Positions 25,001-32,749 of a stretch of DNA of 64,000 nucleotides are shown one piece after another. The stretch is from NCBI GenBank assembly GCA_964035545.1, contig OZ037771.1, positions 3,118,128-3,182,127 on the forward strand, given 5' to 3'. The position numbers and the translations under genes were made by a program. Under the pieces are notes generated by a model. That model was not told where the DNA came from. It was given only the letters and a program-made list of their open reading frames with translations, and did no database searches. The stretch's first letter is position 1. Each line of letters opens with the position of its first letter. Source of the stretch: Bugula neritina (Eukaryota > Bryozoa > Gymnolaemata > Cheilostomatida > Bugulidae).

Positions 25001-25284
25001 TATTTTAACGGAGAATAAGAATTAAAAAAACTCTTTTAGTATTTACAGGTCCTTATATTCTGACCTTTTCAAAATTATCTCTTTAATTGTTCGATTTTCA
25101 ATTCATTGTGTTCCAGGTGCAGGTTGTAAACAGTGGTGGAGGAAGTTCTGGTTACCGTCATTATAGAGAAAGTCACTATGCGGGTGGTGGTAGTGGGAGC
25201 CGTTATGTGGAAGGTTATGGTCCGGGATCTAAGCCTAAATATGTCGTTGCCGAAAATGGACCTCAGTATTTAGTACGTCGCTGA
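1050..25284 (+). CDS. Filamin-repeat (Ig-FLN) protein without visible actin-binding domain, 33 exons
   Basis: Seen: exons 1050-1209, 4253-4426, 5343-5434, 5728-5872, 6557-6694, 7018-7163, 7462-7588, 7813-7989, 8314-8363, 10840-11055, 11809-11929, 12208-12429, 12823-12996, 13337-13534, 14230-14313, 14850-14990, 15939-16112, 16704-16821, 16943-17058, 17378-17503, 18257-18403, 18737-18905, 19177-19339, 19654-19738, 19909-20016, 20600-20749, 21366-21578, 21852-22001, 22254-22427, 23072-23243, 23529-23684, 24154-24316 and 25117-25284 join in frame to about 1,638 aa. About 13 Ig-filamin repeats are recognisable by VDA..AG, Y.F.P...G.Y.V and (I/V)PGSPF signatures. A Gln/Pro/His-rich linker lies near residues 395-480 and Ser/Gly/Gln linkers near 1075-1125 and 1235-1280. 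The tail of about 160 aa after the last repeat is Lys-rich, then Gly/Tyr-rich. Known: filamin repeats are Ig-like scaffolds that bind membrane receptors and cytoskeletal partners. Odd: the ATG at 1050 precedes the first repeat directly, and no CH domains lie upstream. The first exon could lie outside the window. Single exon ends remain approximate. Confidence 0.9.
1210..4252 (+). other. Intron 1 of the filamin-like gene (3.0 kb)
   Basis: This large AT-rich intron has a GTAAGT donor at 1210 and an AG acceptor at 4251-4252. The only structure I see is the GATC-rich perfect hairpin at 2313-2361. No conserved reading frame or extra filamin exon is recognised inside it, so regulatory content is possible but not shown. 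Confidence 0.5.
2313..2361. repeat. Perfect 22-bp inverted repeat (hairpin) with GATCGATC arms
   Basis: The left arm (2313-2334) starts CGGGCTTTCCATGG and ends in GATCGATCT. The right arm (2340-2361) is its exact reverse complement, with a 5-bp loop. The same terminal motif (GGGCTTTCCATG) bounds the 777-bp element at 9812-10588, so this looks like a minimal or collapsed copy of that family. Confidence 0.75.
5463..5540. repeat. 27-bp tandem repeat, 3 copies, just inside intron 3
   Basis: Three imperfect units with a core of CTGGCAATTGGCAATAA begin about 28 bp after the exon 3 donor (5435). They do not contain the splice site itself. Confidence 0.7.
6820..7043 (+). repeat. 41-bp tandem array that duplicates a 3' splice site and exon start
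   Basis: The unit holds an intron end (TTATTATTRCAG) followed by the first 26 bases of filamin exon 6. Full exon-start copies lie at 6854, 6895, 6936, 6977 and 7018; only the last continues into coding sequence. A partial, more diverged copy lies at 6820. Each copy keeps an AG preceded by T/A-rich sequence, giving four upstream decoy acceptors (one copy has ACAGC instead of GCAGT). Use of an upstream acceptor would soon meet an in-frame TAA or shift the frame. Confidence 0.9.
7589..7795. repeat. Intron 7 made almost wholly of a TATAGTGATATAGTACTG-type minisatellite
   Basis: From the GTAAGT donor at 7589 the intron consists of imperfect 15-18 bp units built from GTATAGTGATATAG, up to a short unique acceptor region ending at 7812. 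The repeat begins within a few bases of the donor. Confidence 0.8.
8364..10839 (+). other. Intron 9 of the filamin-like gene (2.5 kb)
   Basis: The donor is GTAAGT at 8364. The acceptor chosen is the CCCAG ending at 10839, because the nearby AG at 10825 would put exon 10 out of phase and into an early stop. The intron holds the GATC-rich inverted-repeat element at 9812-10588. I see no further filamin exon, though the Gln/Pro/His linker exon (10840) shows that poorly conserved exons can exist here. Confidence 0.5.
9812..10588. mobile_element. 777-bp foldback/MITE-like element with GATCGATC-rich ends
   Basis: The left end begins CACCAGCTTTCCATGTACC followed by GATCTCAGATCGATCT. The right end is nearly its reverse complement and finishes GGTACATGGAAAGCCCGTG. 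The inner parts of both ends carry many AGATCGATCT palindromes and repeated CATGGAAAG motifs. The middle is AT-rich and has no transposase. Flanks share TATAGGG (9802-9808 and 10589-10595), a possible 7-8 bp target duplication with two extra bases on the left. An 8-bp duplication would fit a hAT-type non-autonomous element, but this is inference. Confidence 0.65.
11297..11790. repeat. 25-bp minisatellite, about 20 copies, in intron 10
   Basis: Units of AGGTTTAGCACACATGCTAT plus ACTAG repeat with only point differences (C/T at the ACATG(C/T)TA position, A/G in the last bases). The array ends about 20 bp before the acceptor of exon 11 (11809). It fills about two-thirds of the intron. Confidence 0.92.
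12430..12560. repeat. TGTG-rich 22-bp repeat starting at the intron 12 donor
   Basis: The donor GTGAGTATG at 12430 runs straight into units of GTGTGTGACACTGTGTGTGA. Several units contain GTGAGTGTG, which resembles a 5' splice site. Confidence 0.75.
13880..14207. repeat. 29-bp minisatellite, 11 copies, in intron 14
   Basis: The unit is AAAATAACTTAGACCTAAAG followed by CTATAAGAC. Copies differ at one or two bases. The array ends about 22 bp before exon 15 (14230). Confidence 0.92.
16350..16565 (+). mobile_element. tRNA-derived SINE-like element in intron 17
   Basis: A tRNA-like head has an A-box-like stretch near 16356-16376 and a near-perfect B box GGTTCGAAGCC at 16393. An unrelated body follows, ending near AGGGCCGGAGACCTAA. 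It cannot be a working tRNA because no cloverleaf with an acceptor stem is apparent. Its body differs from the four other SINE copies, so it may be a second family. Confidence 0.6.
16853..16933. repeat. 22-bp tandem repeat, 4 copies, in intron 18
   Basis: Units of CTGTAGCAAGTAACTGTAAT (alternating CAAG/CGAG) fill most of this 121-bp intron between exons 18 (ends 16821) and 19 (starts 16943). Each unit carries a (C/G)AAGTAA or CGAGTAA motif that looks like a weak donor. Confidence 0.85.
18893..19130 (+). repeat. 20-bp tandem array that duplicates a 5' splice site
   Basis: The unit ACACTCCAATCAGGTGAGTG spans the end of filamin exon 22 (CCAATCAG) and its donor GTGAGT at 18906. Copies follow at 20-bp spacing (18926, 18946, 18966 and on) with growing divergence, about 11 in all. 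Many keep CAGGTGAGTGA or CAGGTGTGTGA, so several candidate donors lie in tandem. Twenty is not a multiple of three, so use of a downstream copy would often shift the frame. Confidence 0.88.
20292..20605 (+). repeat. 32-bp tandem array that duplicates a 3' splice site, 10 copies
   Basis: The unit TACCTCACATCTGCTGCAG plus GTTGTATCTTTTC repeats without change except one G/T position. The last copy ends at the real acceptor AG of filamin exon 26 (20598-20599), after which the coding sequence begins GTTCGTACC in place of GTTGTATC. Nine decoys with the same polypyrimidine tract and TGCAG lie upstream at 32-bp steps, the first with its AG at 20310-20311. The near-identity of the copies suggests recent expansion or homogenisation. 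Confidence 0.93.
21097..21250 (+). mobile_element. tRNA-derived SINE copy in intron 26
   Basis: The head reads AGCAGCCGTGGTCTAGGGGT with a tRNA-like A box and a B-box-like GGTTCAAAC at 21154. The body shares GGTGATGTTA, GGGCGT and CATAATTGCTC with the copies at 48119 and 57762. It is an old copy with substitutions in the B box. Confidence 0.8.
22017..22140. repeat. 22-bp tandem repeat, about 5 copies, in intron 28
   Basis: Imperfect units of CTGTTGAACTTCTACACTAA start about 15 bp after the exon 28 donor (22002). They do not include the splice site. Confidence 0.8.
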
Positions 25285-26283
25285 CGTTGATTTTACTGTG
25301 TCTCTAAGTTGGGCGCAATCTTGCTCCACGCTGTTGTGTGCTTAGAATTAAGGCTATTTTAATATTTCAGGGCTTACAGATGTATGGTGCTTAGACTGGA
25401 ATTCATGTAGTTTTATATTATGTGTATCTCACCCGATTGAATTTTTTAATAGACTGGTATTTATTGACATTTTTTTATGATTTTATCTGCATTTAACAAT
25501 GGCTTGTGATTATATTGTTATTGAACACTTAGTTTTGTGTTGCAATTTTCTACCTCTACACAATATTTTGCTACATTATATATATTATTTTACTATTCAC
25601 TCGTGTTATTTATTCCCCGGAGGTTGTAATTCTTTAGTGCAAGAGGTTTACAGAACACTTGTGTATATATTTTATAGAATGCTCTGTTATCTCACTTTAC
25701 ACGTTTTTGCTAACGCTTAACTGCTATAGAATTATTATTATATTATATTATGCTCGTAGAAAAGTTTAATTAATATAAATATTGCTTCTTTACTACACCC
25801 TCACTTATTTTTTGTAAAATTTAATCAACAGCTGAAGGTACTTTATAAAGGAACATAGTGAAAGTTTTTTTAGAGAATATAAAAATTCAGGAACAAAAGA
25901 TGTTATTACAATAGTCCGTCATTGTTATGCAGTAGTGTATAAGAGGGGGATAATCAATAGATAATACAATAATTGTTTATTACCTGAAGATAATTGAGTT
26001 GTTTAATTTATAACAAGTAATTGTTTACAGAATACTTATTGATTGCTATCAACATTCTCTATTCTTGGTAAAGGTGATCATATAATAGATTCTAAGTAAC
26101 CAATATCACAGAGTTGATGAGCAGTGCTGCCTTATCTGTACAATCATAAACTGTGTGTGGGAAACAGCAAGTAAAACTTGATACTGTAAAGAATTGTGCT
26201 CTTGTGTGTTCATATTTCATTAGATAATTTCAGAAGCTATATTAAAAAATAAATTAAAGAAATACTGTTAACGGGTAGCCAGG
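25285..26283. other. Intergenic region between filamin-like and coiled-coil genes
   Basis: The start should be the filamin 3' UTR. The rest is AT-rich DNA with no recognised gene, RNA or repeat. The promoter of the next gene must lie near 26200, but I see no clear element. Confidence 0.4.
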
Positions 26284-27979
26284 ATGGTATTGAAACCTGC
26301 TGAGCAGTTGAAGAAGAGAATTCAGGAGTTAGAAGTGAGTTCCATTTTACGTATCTGTAGGTTTCGCCTGATCTTGGCTGTGTAAGTTTTGCTAAAAATT
26401 TGCTGGCAATAATTGTACTAGTTGTTTCATCCGTTGGCAAAGATGTAGTTTACATGCAAAAATAATTCAAACTTAATTTTTAATATAGTTTTTAGTAGCT
26501 TACATATTTATGGAAAACGCATAACAACTCTTAACCTAGGGCCACACGGTGCGTATTTTCGCATGCGAAAATTGAAATCACAAGTAGCAAAGGTGTCCAC
26601 TGTGCGCGTTGAGAAAACGTTCGCACTTGTCGCTCTGCATTTTCAACGCAAGTGCGAATCGTCTCTGTCGTCGTCACCTAATTGGCTGGTAGTTATTAAG
26701 CGAGCCCAATTTCGTTATTTTATTGCTAAATTCCAGCAAATTGCGTTTTATTGAAAGCGAGTGCGATTTAAAAATGAAAGCTTTATTTATCACGCGTCAC
26801 TGACGCTACAGTGGACGCCTTTGCTACTTGTGGTTTCAATTTTCGCATGCGAAAATACGCGCCGTGTGGCCCTAGGCTTACTGTAAAATTATGGTTGCAC
26901 CGTTTAATGGCATGTGCTAGAAGGAGGAATAATGATAAATATATGTGTGTAGCAATTGCGTTGTTCAGGAAACTTCGAACTAAAGATATATTTGTTATTC
27001 AGGATGAAGTGACCACGTTGACGGAGAGTTCAAGTAACCAGTTGCAGGAAATAGATCGGCTAAACAGCCAATTGGAACAAATAGATACTCTAGAAAATAA
27101 CTTAAAGAAAGAAAGGCAGAAGAAGAAGGAGCAAGAGAAAAGAATACATCAGTTAGAGATAGATGTTGCTGATGCTGTAACAGAACTCAATAAGCTAAAG
27201 GTACGGAAAGGTGATAATTCTCTAGTAATTTGAATTGGGATGTATTTCACTTCCTTTAAGATTAGAGCTCTGTGGCCAATATTAAGTCATTCTTTAGGAA
27301 GGAGAGCTTAAGACATCTCAGACCAAACTAGTAGCAGTGCAAAATGAAGTCAGTATCTTGAAGAAGACCATCAAAACACAAGAAAAGGAGATACGTCTTT
27401 CTAAACAGCAAAATAACCAGCTAATGGCCGACTCAGTTAGAATAGAGAATGAACTGAGCAAGCAAGCATATGAAACTGAACTACTGCGAGTAGAGCTCGA
27501 AGAAGCGAAGAAGGCAATTCCATCAGCTGAAGAAGGTTCTGGTTTGATATTAATGAATAACGTTGTAATAAACTGTAATGCGATATGACAAATGCATTCT
27601 GACAAAAGTTTAAATATAATAAATATTATAGTCATATACATTGTCAAATTGTATAAATGAATATGTACACGCTGGACTAAATTTACTTACCATTATATTT
27701 ACCATCACATTGTATCACTGAACATCAGGTAAAAGAAGGGCTGTTATTTAATACATAATGACAAAGTTTAGTGATAAAAACGAGCCTCTAAATGTTGTCT
27801 TGTATTAATTTGTAGCTCAAGAAATAAGAAAGCAAAATGCAACATTCAAGGAATTTGTTAAAGTTAGACGAGAACTTTCCCAGTTGCAAAATGAGAATAG
27901 GAAATTAAAAGCTCGGCTGAACCGCGAAACAGCAGATAAAAACCTAAAATATTTAATGGACAGCAACACAGAAAGCTAA
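26284..27979 (+). CDS. Small coiled-coil protein of unknown function, 4 exons
   Basis: Seen: exons 26284-26334, 27003-27200, 27298-27535 and 27816-27979 join to about 216 aa. Almost the whole protein is rich in Glu, Lys, Gln and Leu with heptad-like spacing, as expected for a long coiled coil. There is no signal peptide, membrane segment or catalytic motif. The ATG at 26284 is the first in an open frame and leads into MVLKPAEQLKKRIQELE. The end of exon 3 is uncertain: GTTCTG at 27536 and GTTTGA at 27542 are both weak donors in the same phase and differ by two codons. I do not recognise the family; a CCDC-type cytoskeletal or centrosomal protein would be a guess. It lies in the same direction as the filamin-like gene, 1 kb downstream. 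Confidence 0.75.
26534..26877. mobile_element. 344-bp PIF/Harbinger-like MITE in intron 1 of the coiled-coil gene
   Basis: Long terminal inverted repeats of about 68 bp begin RCCTAGGGCCACACGG and contain the palindrome TTTTCGCATGCGAAAA. They lie at 26534-26602 and 26809-26877 and differ at only a few bases. Both ends are flanked by TTA (26531-26533 and 26878-26880). Known: a TWA target duplication is typical of PIF/Harbinger elements. There is no transposase, so it is non-autonomous. The centre is unusually GC- and CpG-rich for this region. Confidence 0.85.
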
Positions 27980-28376
27980 TGACGAGACATGTTTCAGCTA
28001 ATTTAATTGTCTAAAATTCTGTAATTGAAGAAAACTTTCTTCTAATAGTGAAATTTAATTATTATTTCTTTACTTAAACTTTAAACATCTTGTTTTTTTA
28101 AAAAAATTATTAGTTTTAATTCAAAGTAGTTTTCAGAGCGATTGTATGTGAATACTGCAGTGCCATTTAATACTCGTACACTAGTGAAGAATTATTGCAG
28201 CATGGCAAATATTAAATTATTGTCATATTTTGTTATAATTAAATATCAAAGAAACCAAATTTTTGTGAAAGAATTTCAAGCATTGTTGCAAAAATAAAAC
28301 AATTCAAACTCATCATTAGCTAACTAAATCAGCAGGTCTGATCTGCAAAAAAAATTGAAAAACCTAAAAAATAAAA
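27980..28376. other. Short intergenic spacer
   Basis: AT-rich spacer of about 400 bp between two genes on the same strand. It should hold the coiled-coil 3' UTR and the rhodanese promoter. I see no repeat or RNA gene. Confidence 0.4.
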
Positions 28377-29804
28377 ATGAAATCGTCTGTAACCATAGCT
28401 GAGTACTTGGGAGTGAGTGGGTTCATGAACATAGGGTTGGGTGCAATAGGGGCGTTGGCCGCAATGACCCTGGATCCAGTGGATGTACTCGGTGAACCAG
28501 TGGAACCTAAATGCTGGAAGATTGTTGAGTTTGATAATCTCGTTGAAATGATACGTGAAAGCTGTGTGCAGCTCTTTGATGTGAGAAATAAAGAGGAAGT
28601 AGAAGAAACCGGAATGATTCCACTTTCAGTGAACATACCGTGTAAGTAGGTCCTAATATCTAAACCAATTGTAATGAAGCATTGAGAGGCACCTCTTAGC
28701 ATATTAAAAATCTTAAAATACTTGGAAGTAAAAACTCAAGAAAGGGTTACTGTAGCTCCCTAAAGACTACAGAAATATTGATATCTAGATTTAAGTCTAA
28801 TTAGAATGGGCCATTATTCAGAGTACAGAAAAATCAAGACTTGTCATACTTTTCATTGTTATTTCAGTTTTCATACTTGGCAGCACCTACTTTGTCACTC
28901 GGTTTTATCACTATTGCTTTAATCTTTATATAAAATACATAAATGTGAGACTGTTGAAATGCTAAATAATTTGCTTATGTTGGGTTCACATATTAAAATT
29001 TATGCTTTACAGGACATTTACTATACAAGTGAACACTCATATTTACTAATTAATGCCTTCAACATGGCAACTGAATGTGTGCAACTTTGTGCTGTAACTT
29101 TGTGCTGTAGTATTTGAGCTAGAAACAGCTCTTCAAATGGACAATGAAGAGTTTGAGAAAAAGTATAGGGCCGCAAAACCATCACCTGGTGACTTTGACA
29201 TTGTGATGATGTGTAAAAGTGGGAAGAGAAGTAAATTAGCCATGCAGCTATTTCATCGCTACGGATACAAATAGTAAGTATAATAGCAATACGTCAGATT
29301 TATATCTAATACCATGAAAAAATACTTGATATTTTAGGTAACTAATACCTAAACGATTACCGCAAGGTTTGGTCAACTGGAGCCATCAGTCCCACAGGAA
29401 GAACATAACTCCAATACAACATTATATCATATGTAAAAAATTGCCCCTATGTTTCCTGCACCGTACAATATTTAGCCTTTTTCAAATATTCAATAGAAAA
29501 TATGCACATGACAGTGATCACTTCTATGTTATTGTGTTACAGTACGAGAGTTTACTTAGGAAGTTTTGATGAGTACAGTACCAAGAAATCTCACATATGC
29601 ATTTTACCCAAAAGCCAAGACAATACCAGAAAACACTCTACGCTTGAGATAGAAACAGTGGAAGAGGAGAGTGAGAAAGTAGAACCTAAGGCACAGACAG
29701 ACGAGGCGGTTGGTTTAGCCAAAAGTGAGTCTAATGAGAAAGAAGATGAGTGGCAAGAAGCAGTCGACTCGGCTTCTAAAATTGAGAATGAAGAATCTGC
29801 GTGA
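28377..29804 (+). CDS. Single-domain rhodanese (sulfurtransferase-like) protein, 3 exons
   Basis: Seen: exons 28377-28641, 29111-29273 and 29543-29804 join to about 229 aa. A hydrophobic Gly/Ala-rich N-terminal stretch (residues 14-32) could be a targeting or membrane segment. The rhodanese fold follows from about residue 48, with an FDVRNKEEVEETGMIP strand and the active loop CKSGKRS after VMM. The Cys expected to carry persulfide is present, so catalysis is possible. The C-terminal third is acidic, rich in Glu, Ser and Ala, and looks disordered. Known: rhodaneses move sulfane sulfur between thiosulfate or persulfides and thiols. The substrate and location here are not shown. The domain resembles the TSTD class by size, but I do not assign a symbol. 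Confidence 0.82.
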
Positions 29805-30270
29805 AACAAAAATCTTACTGGCACTTTAATGACGACATGTTTTAAAGAACTTTTCAGATGATTTGATAGCTAAAGTTGACACAAAACTGCGTAGTTTATT
29901 TTTATTTATTAGTTTTTCATCTTTTCGTATAAAAAGTTGTATAAAAATAACTCGGTATTTAAATATCATAATTTTTGTGAAAACATTATTGAACAGTATT
30001 TACAACAAGTATTGCACTTAAATGCAATGAGCAGTTATGAAAAATATAATAAAGAATGAAACAGGAATTTGTACATGATAGTGCGCAGACAATATATAGA
30101 TTGTTGAACACTGCACAAACTAATTTGCCAACTCTTTAATGACAGAGGTAAAATCCTTTGACCTCACTACCGCCATTTTAAACTTGGACAGACCAATGTT
30201 TGAACAAAAGAAATGAGAGTCCTAATTTAAATAATTATCAACAATCATGATCTTCTAGGATATGTCCCAA
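29805..30270. other. Convergent spacer between rhodanese and NFATC2IP-like genes
   Basis: The 3' ends of two converging genes face each other across 466 bp of AT-rich sequence. An AATAAAG lies at 30050 on the plus strand. Overlapping 3' UTRs are possible. Confidence 0.4.
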
Positions 30271-32749
30271 CTACTGAGAAACATCTACACAATCGCCATC
30301 CTCGATATCTAGAGATAAGGGGGTGTCAGTTTTAGACAATTCCTCGCCATCGAAATAGAAAGTTAGTTTAGAAACACCTACTTTTTTTTCTTCAGCATAT
30401 TTCTCCATCAGGACACCTGCAAGAAACAAGAGATGTCTACAATTTAATGAATGAAAATTGGTATGAAATAAAAACTAATACGATTGAAGCAAGTACATAT
30501 TTCGAAAATAAATTAACACATACATTTTGAATGTTACTTTAACTTACAATATAGTTGTTTATGATAAAGGATTAGAAAATCATGGACTTAAAAGTTATAC
30601 ATTATTTGAGTAGATCAGTACATTGCGTTATACCACACTCACTCATAGGTTCATCATCGTGCATGGCTACATTTACAAAGTCTCTGTACCCTCCCTTGCC
30701 CTGAACTTTGATGGTGATAGTACTAGAACTAGAAGGCAGCTGTTGAGGCTCTGATAGTATGTACGCTTCTATGGTATCGGCCACAGTAAGTCCTAGTAGA
30801 GACAAGGCACAAATATAACACCATAATAAATAAACTGACACAAGAAAGCTGCTTACACCAAGTATGCACATGAGTTCTCTTGTTATCAAATGAAATTGCT
30901 AACAATGACTCAAATAGCAAATATATAAAACACTGAGTAATAAATGAAGAGACTGAACTAACCGAGTGACTTGACTGTGTCGTCCTCCGCGATGGCATAA
31001 TCATTAAAGAAGAGAGAGATTTTCGACACCTCCGTACACTCCTTTGCTGCTACACTCTGTCTCAGGTGTTGCAGTCTGTCTGTGAGTTTCATCTGATAGC
31101 GCTCAATGCCAGACGGCATACGGACTCGCACCTGGGAATATGCAGTGAAATCTCAAAATGAAAGCACAATGAAAAACACAAACTATATTATAAAACTTGA
31201 GTGAAACAGAAATACTGTGAAGATCATGTCCTTCATATCCAGTAAAAAAAACAAAGAAGGATACTGGTTCCTTCAAGACGCTGTAAAAGACAAGAATATA
31301 CATCTTAAACTCAACCAATCACATAAGTACAGGTCCAAAAGGAAAGGCAGACATATATGCATATAATACTGCTATACAACAAAGAACTCTGCTCATAGAC
31401 CGGCCAGTACTAATGCTAGTGCGTTCAGTCACATCCTATTGTGTAAATTACCTTAATACTGTTACTGATAGCTACAACTGGAGAGCTCCCGAAATCTTGA
31501 TGGTCTGTTTCCTGGCAGACTTCCTCAGTCTGAGAACAGATCTCTACGAGCTTGTTCAACGCAGCCCGTGTACCTACATATACATAGTTACAAGATGATC
31601 AGATAGTTATAAATTAGATCTAAAGCTAACTTTTCAAAAGACAACATAGAGTAATATTTCAATAAAAACTTGCACAAATCATTTTAGTAGAGAACTTAAA
31701 CCTTGATCAGGCAATATACCCACACATATACAACATTCAGTACCCACACATATATAACAGTCTCTACACACACACACATACAGTAGTCTCTACACACCGT
31801 TGTTTAGTCTGTGTGGTTTGGAAGGCATCTGTGCAGGAGGAGGCGGGGAGGGCGGGTCCTCATCCTCAGTTGTTGACTGTTTTCGTGTTGCTGGAACTAA
31901 GTCTACCTCAGCATCCACAGCTTGTAGATCTGAATCATCTAGGTTCACCTGAGACCAGAACACAATGTGAGAAGAAACTTGATGAGTCACCAGAAAATTA
32001 CACTAAACTCTAAAGCATGATTTAAAAAGAAAAAAATAGGGTGAGTACAACCAAAAGTGCTTCTAATGATTATTGAGATGTTACAATAAAGAAAAGAATT
32101 TGCACTTCTTAGTCTCATTTTTCATTCGAATTCATTACTCTTACTTTCACCAGGCTTTTCACATGTTTATTGAATACAGTTTATTCATTGCAACACTCAA
32201 AGAAAGCAGAGTTGGAACAGCTGAATGCTTACCACATCTGCATGCTCCTCGAGCTGTGACGTGGGTGATAGGTTGTGAGTAGCGGATGTGGATTCGATGC
32301 TCACTTCAACATTGCCTAAAGTATTTCATTAAACACTGCAGAGATAGTAAATATCAGTAGTTTAACTACTAAACATGACTTGCAAACAATAAAATTATTT
32401 TTTGCATAAATTATACATCTATATATATATAAATAAATATGTATATGTATATGTTCTTAGTAATATAAGTTCAAAAATGTAAGGCCAAAGTTTTACGCTA
32501 CAATATATGTTTTTACTAAAAAATCCATTGACGCTCTGCTAAACCTGTAAATGCCAGAATCGCAGCTGAATAGCAAAAGCATGTCGAACTTCTGACCTTA
32601 ATAATTGACCTTTTGAACTCACCTGTCAGCAAATTGTTGAAGGTGCTGCTTACAGACTGGTCATACACATCAGCAACATCGGTTGAGGCATCATCTGGGG
32701 GTGGTGTGGTCAGTCGTTTCCTTCTTCGTTTAGCTTGAGTTTCGGCCAT
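30271..32749 (-). CDS. NFATC2IP-like: NFATC2IP/RAD60-like protein with tandem SUMO-like domains, 7 exons
   Basis: Seen on the minus strand: exons 32749-32623, 32315-32233, 31948-31798, 31573-31452, 31131-30963, 30792-30643 and 30416-30271 join to about 315 aa. The N-terminus is basic (KRRRKR, a likely nuclear signal), then acidic and Ser/Pro-rich. Two ubiquitin/SUMO-like folds follow, roughly residues 162-235 (FFNDYAIAEDD..., SLGLTVADTI) and 243-315 (VQGKG..., LTFYFDGEELS, DIEDGDCVDV). Known: NFATC2IP (NIP45), Rad60 and Esc2 carry tandem SUMO-like domains that contact the SUMO machinery, and NIP45 modulates NFAT-driven transcription. The last exon was placed using the GTGAGT donor at 30642 (minus strand); reading through it gives a false stop at 30602. 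There is no C-terminal di-Gly, as expected for this family. Confidence 0.88.

Noticed and set aside
30602-30642. C-terminal end of the NFATC2IP-like protein at the stop at 30602
   Set aside because: A GTGAGT donor at 30642 (minus strand) and a downstream exon at 30271-30416 complete the second SUMO-like domain in the right phase.
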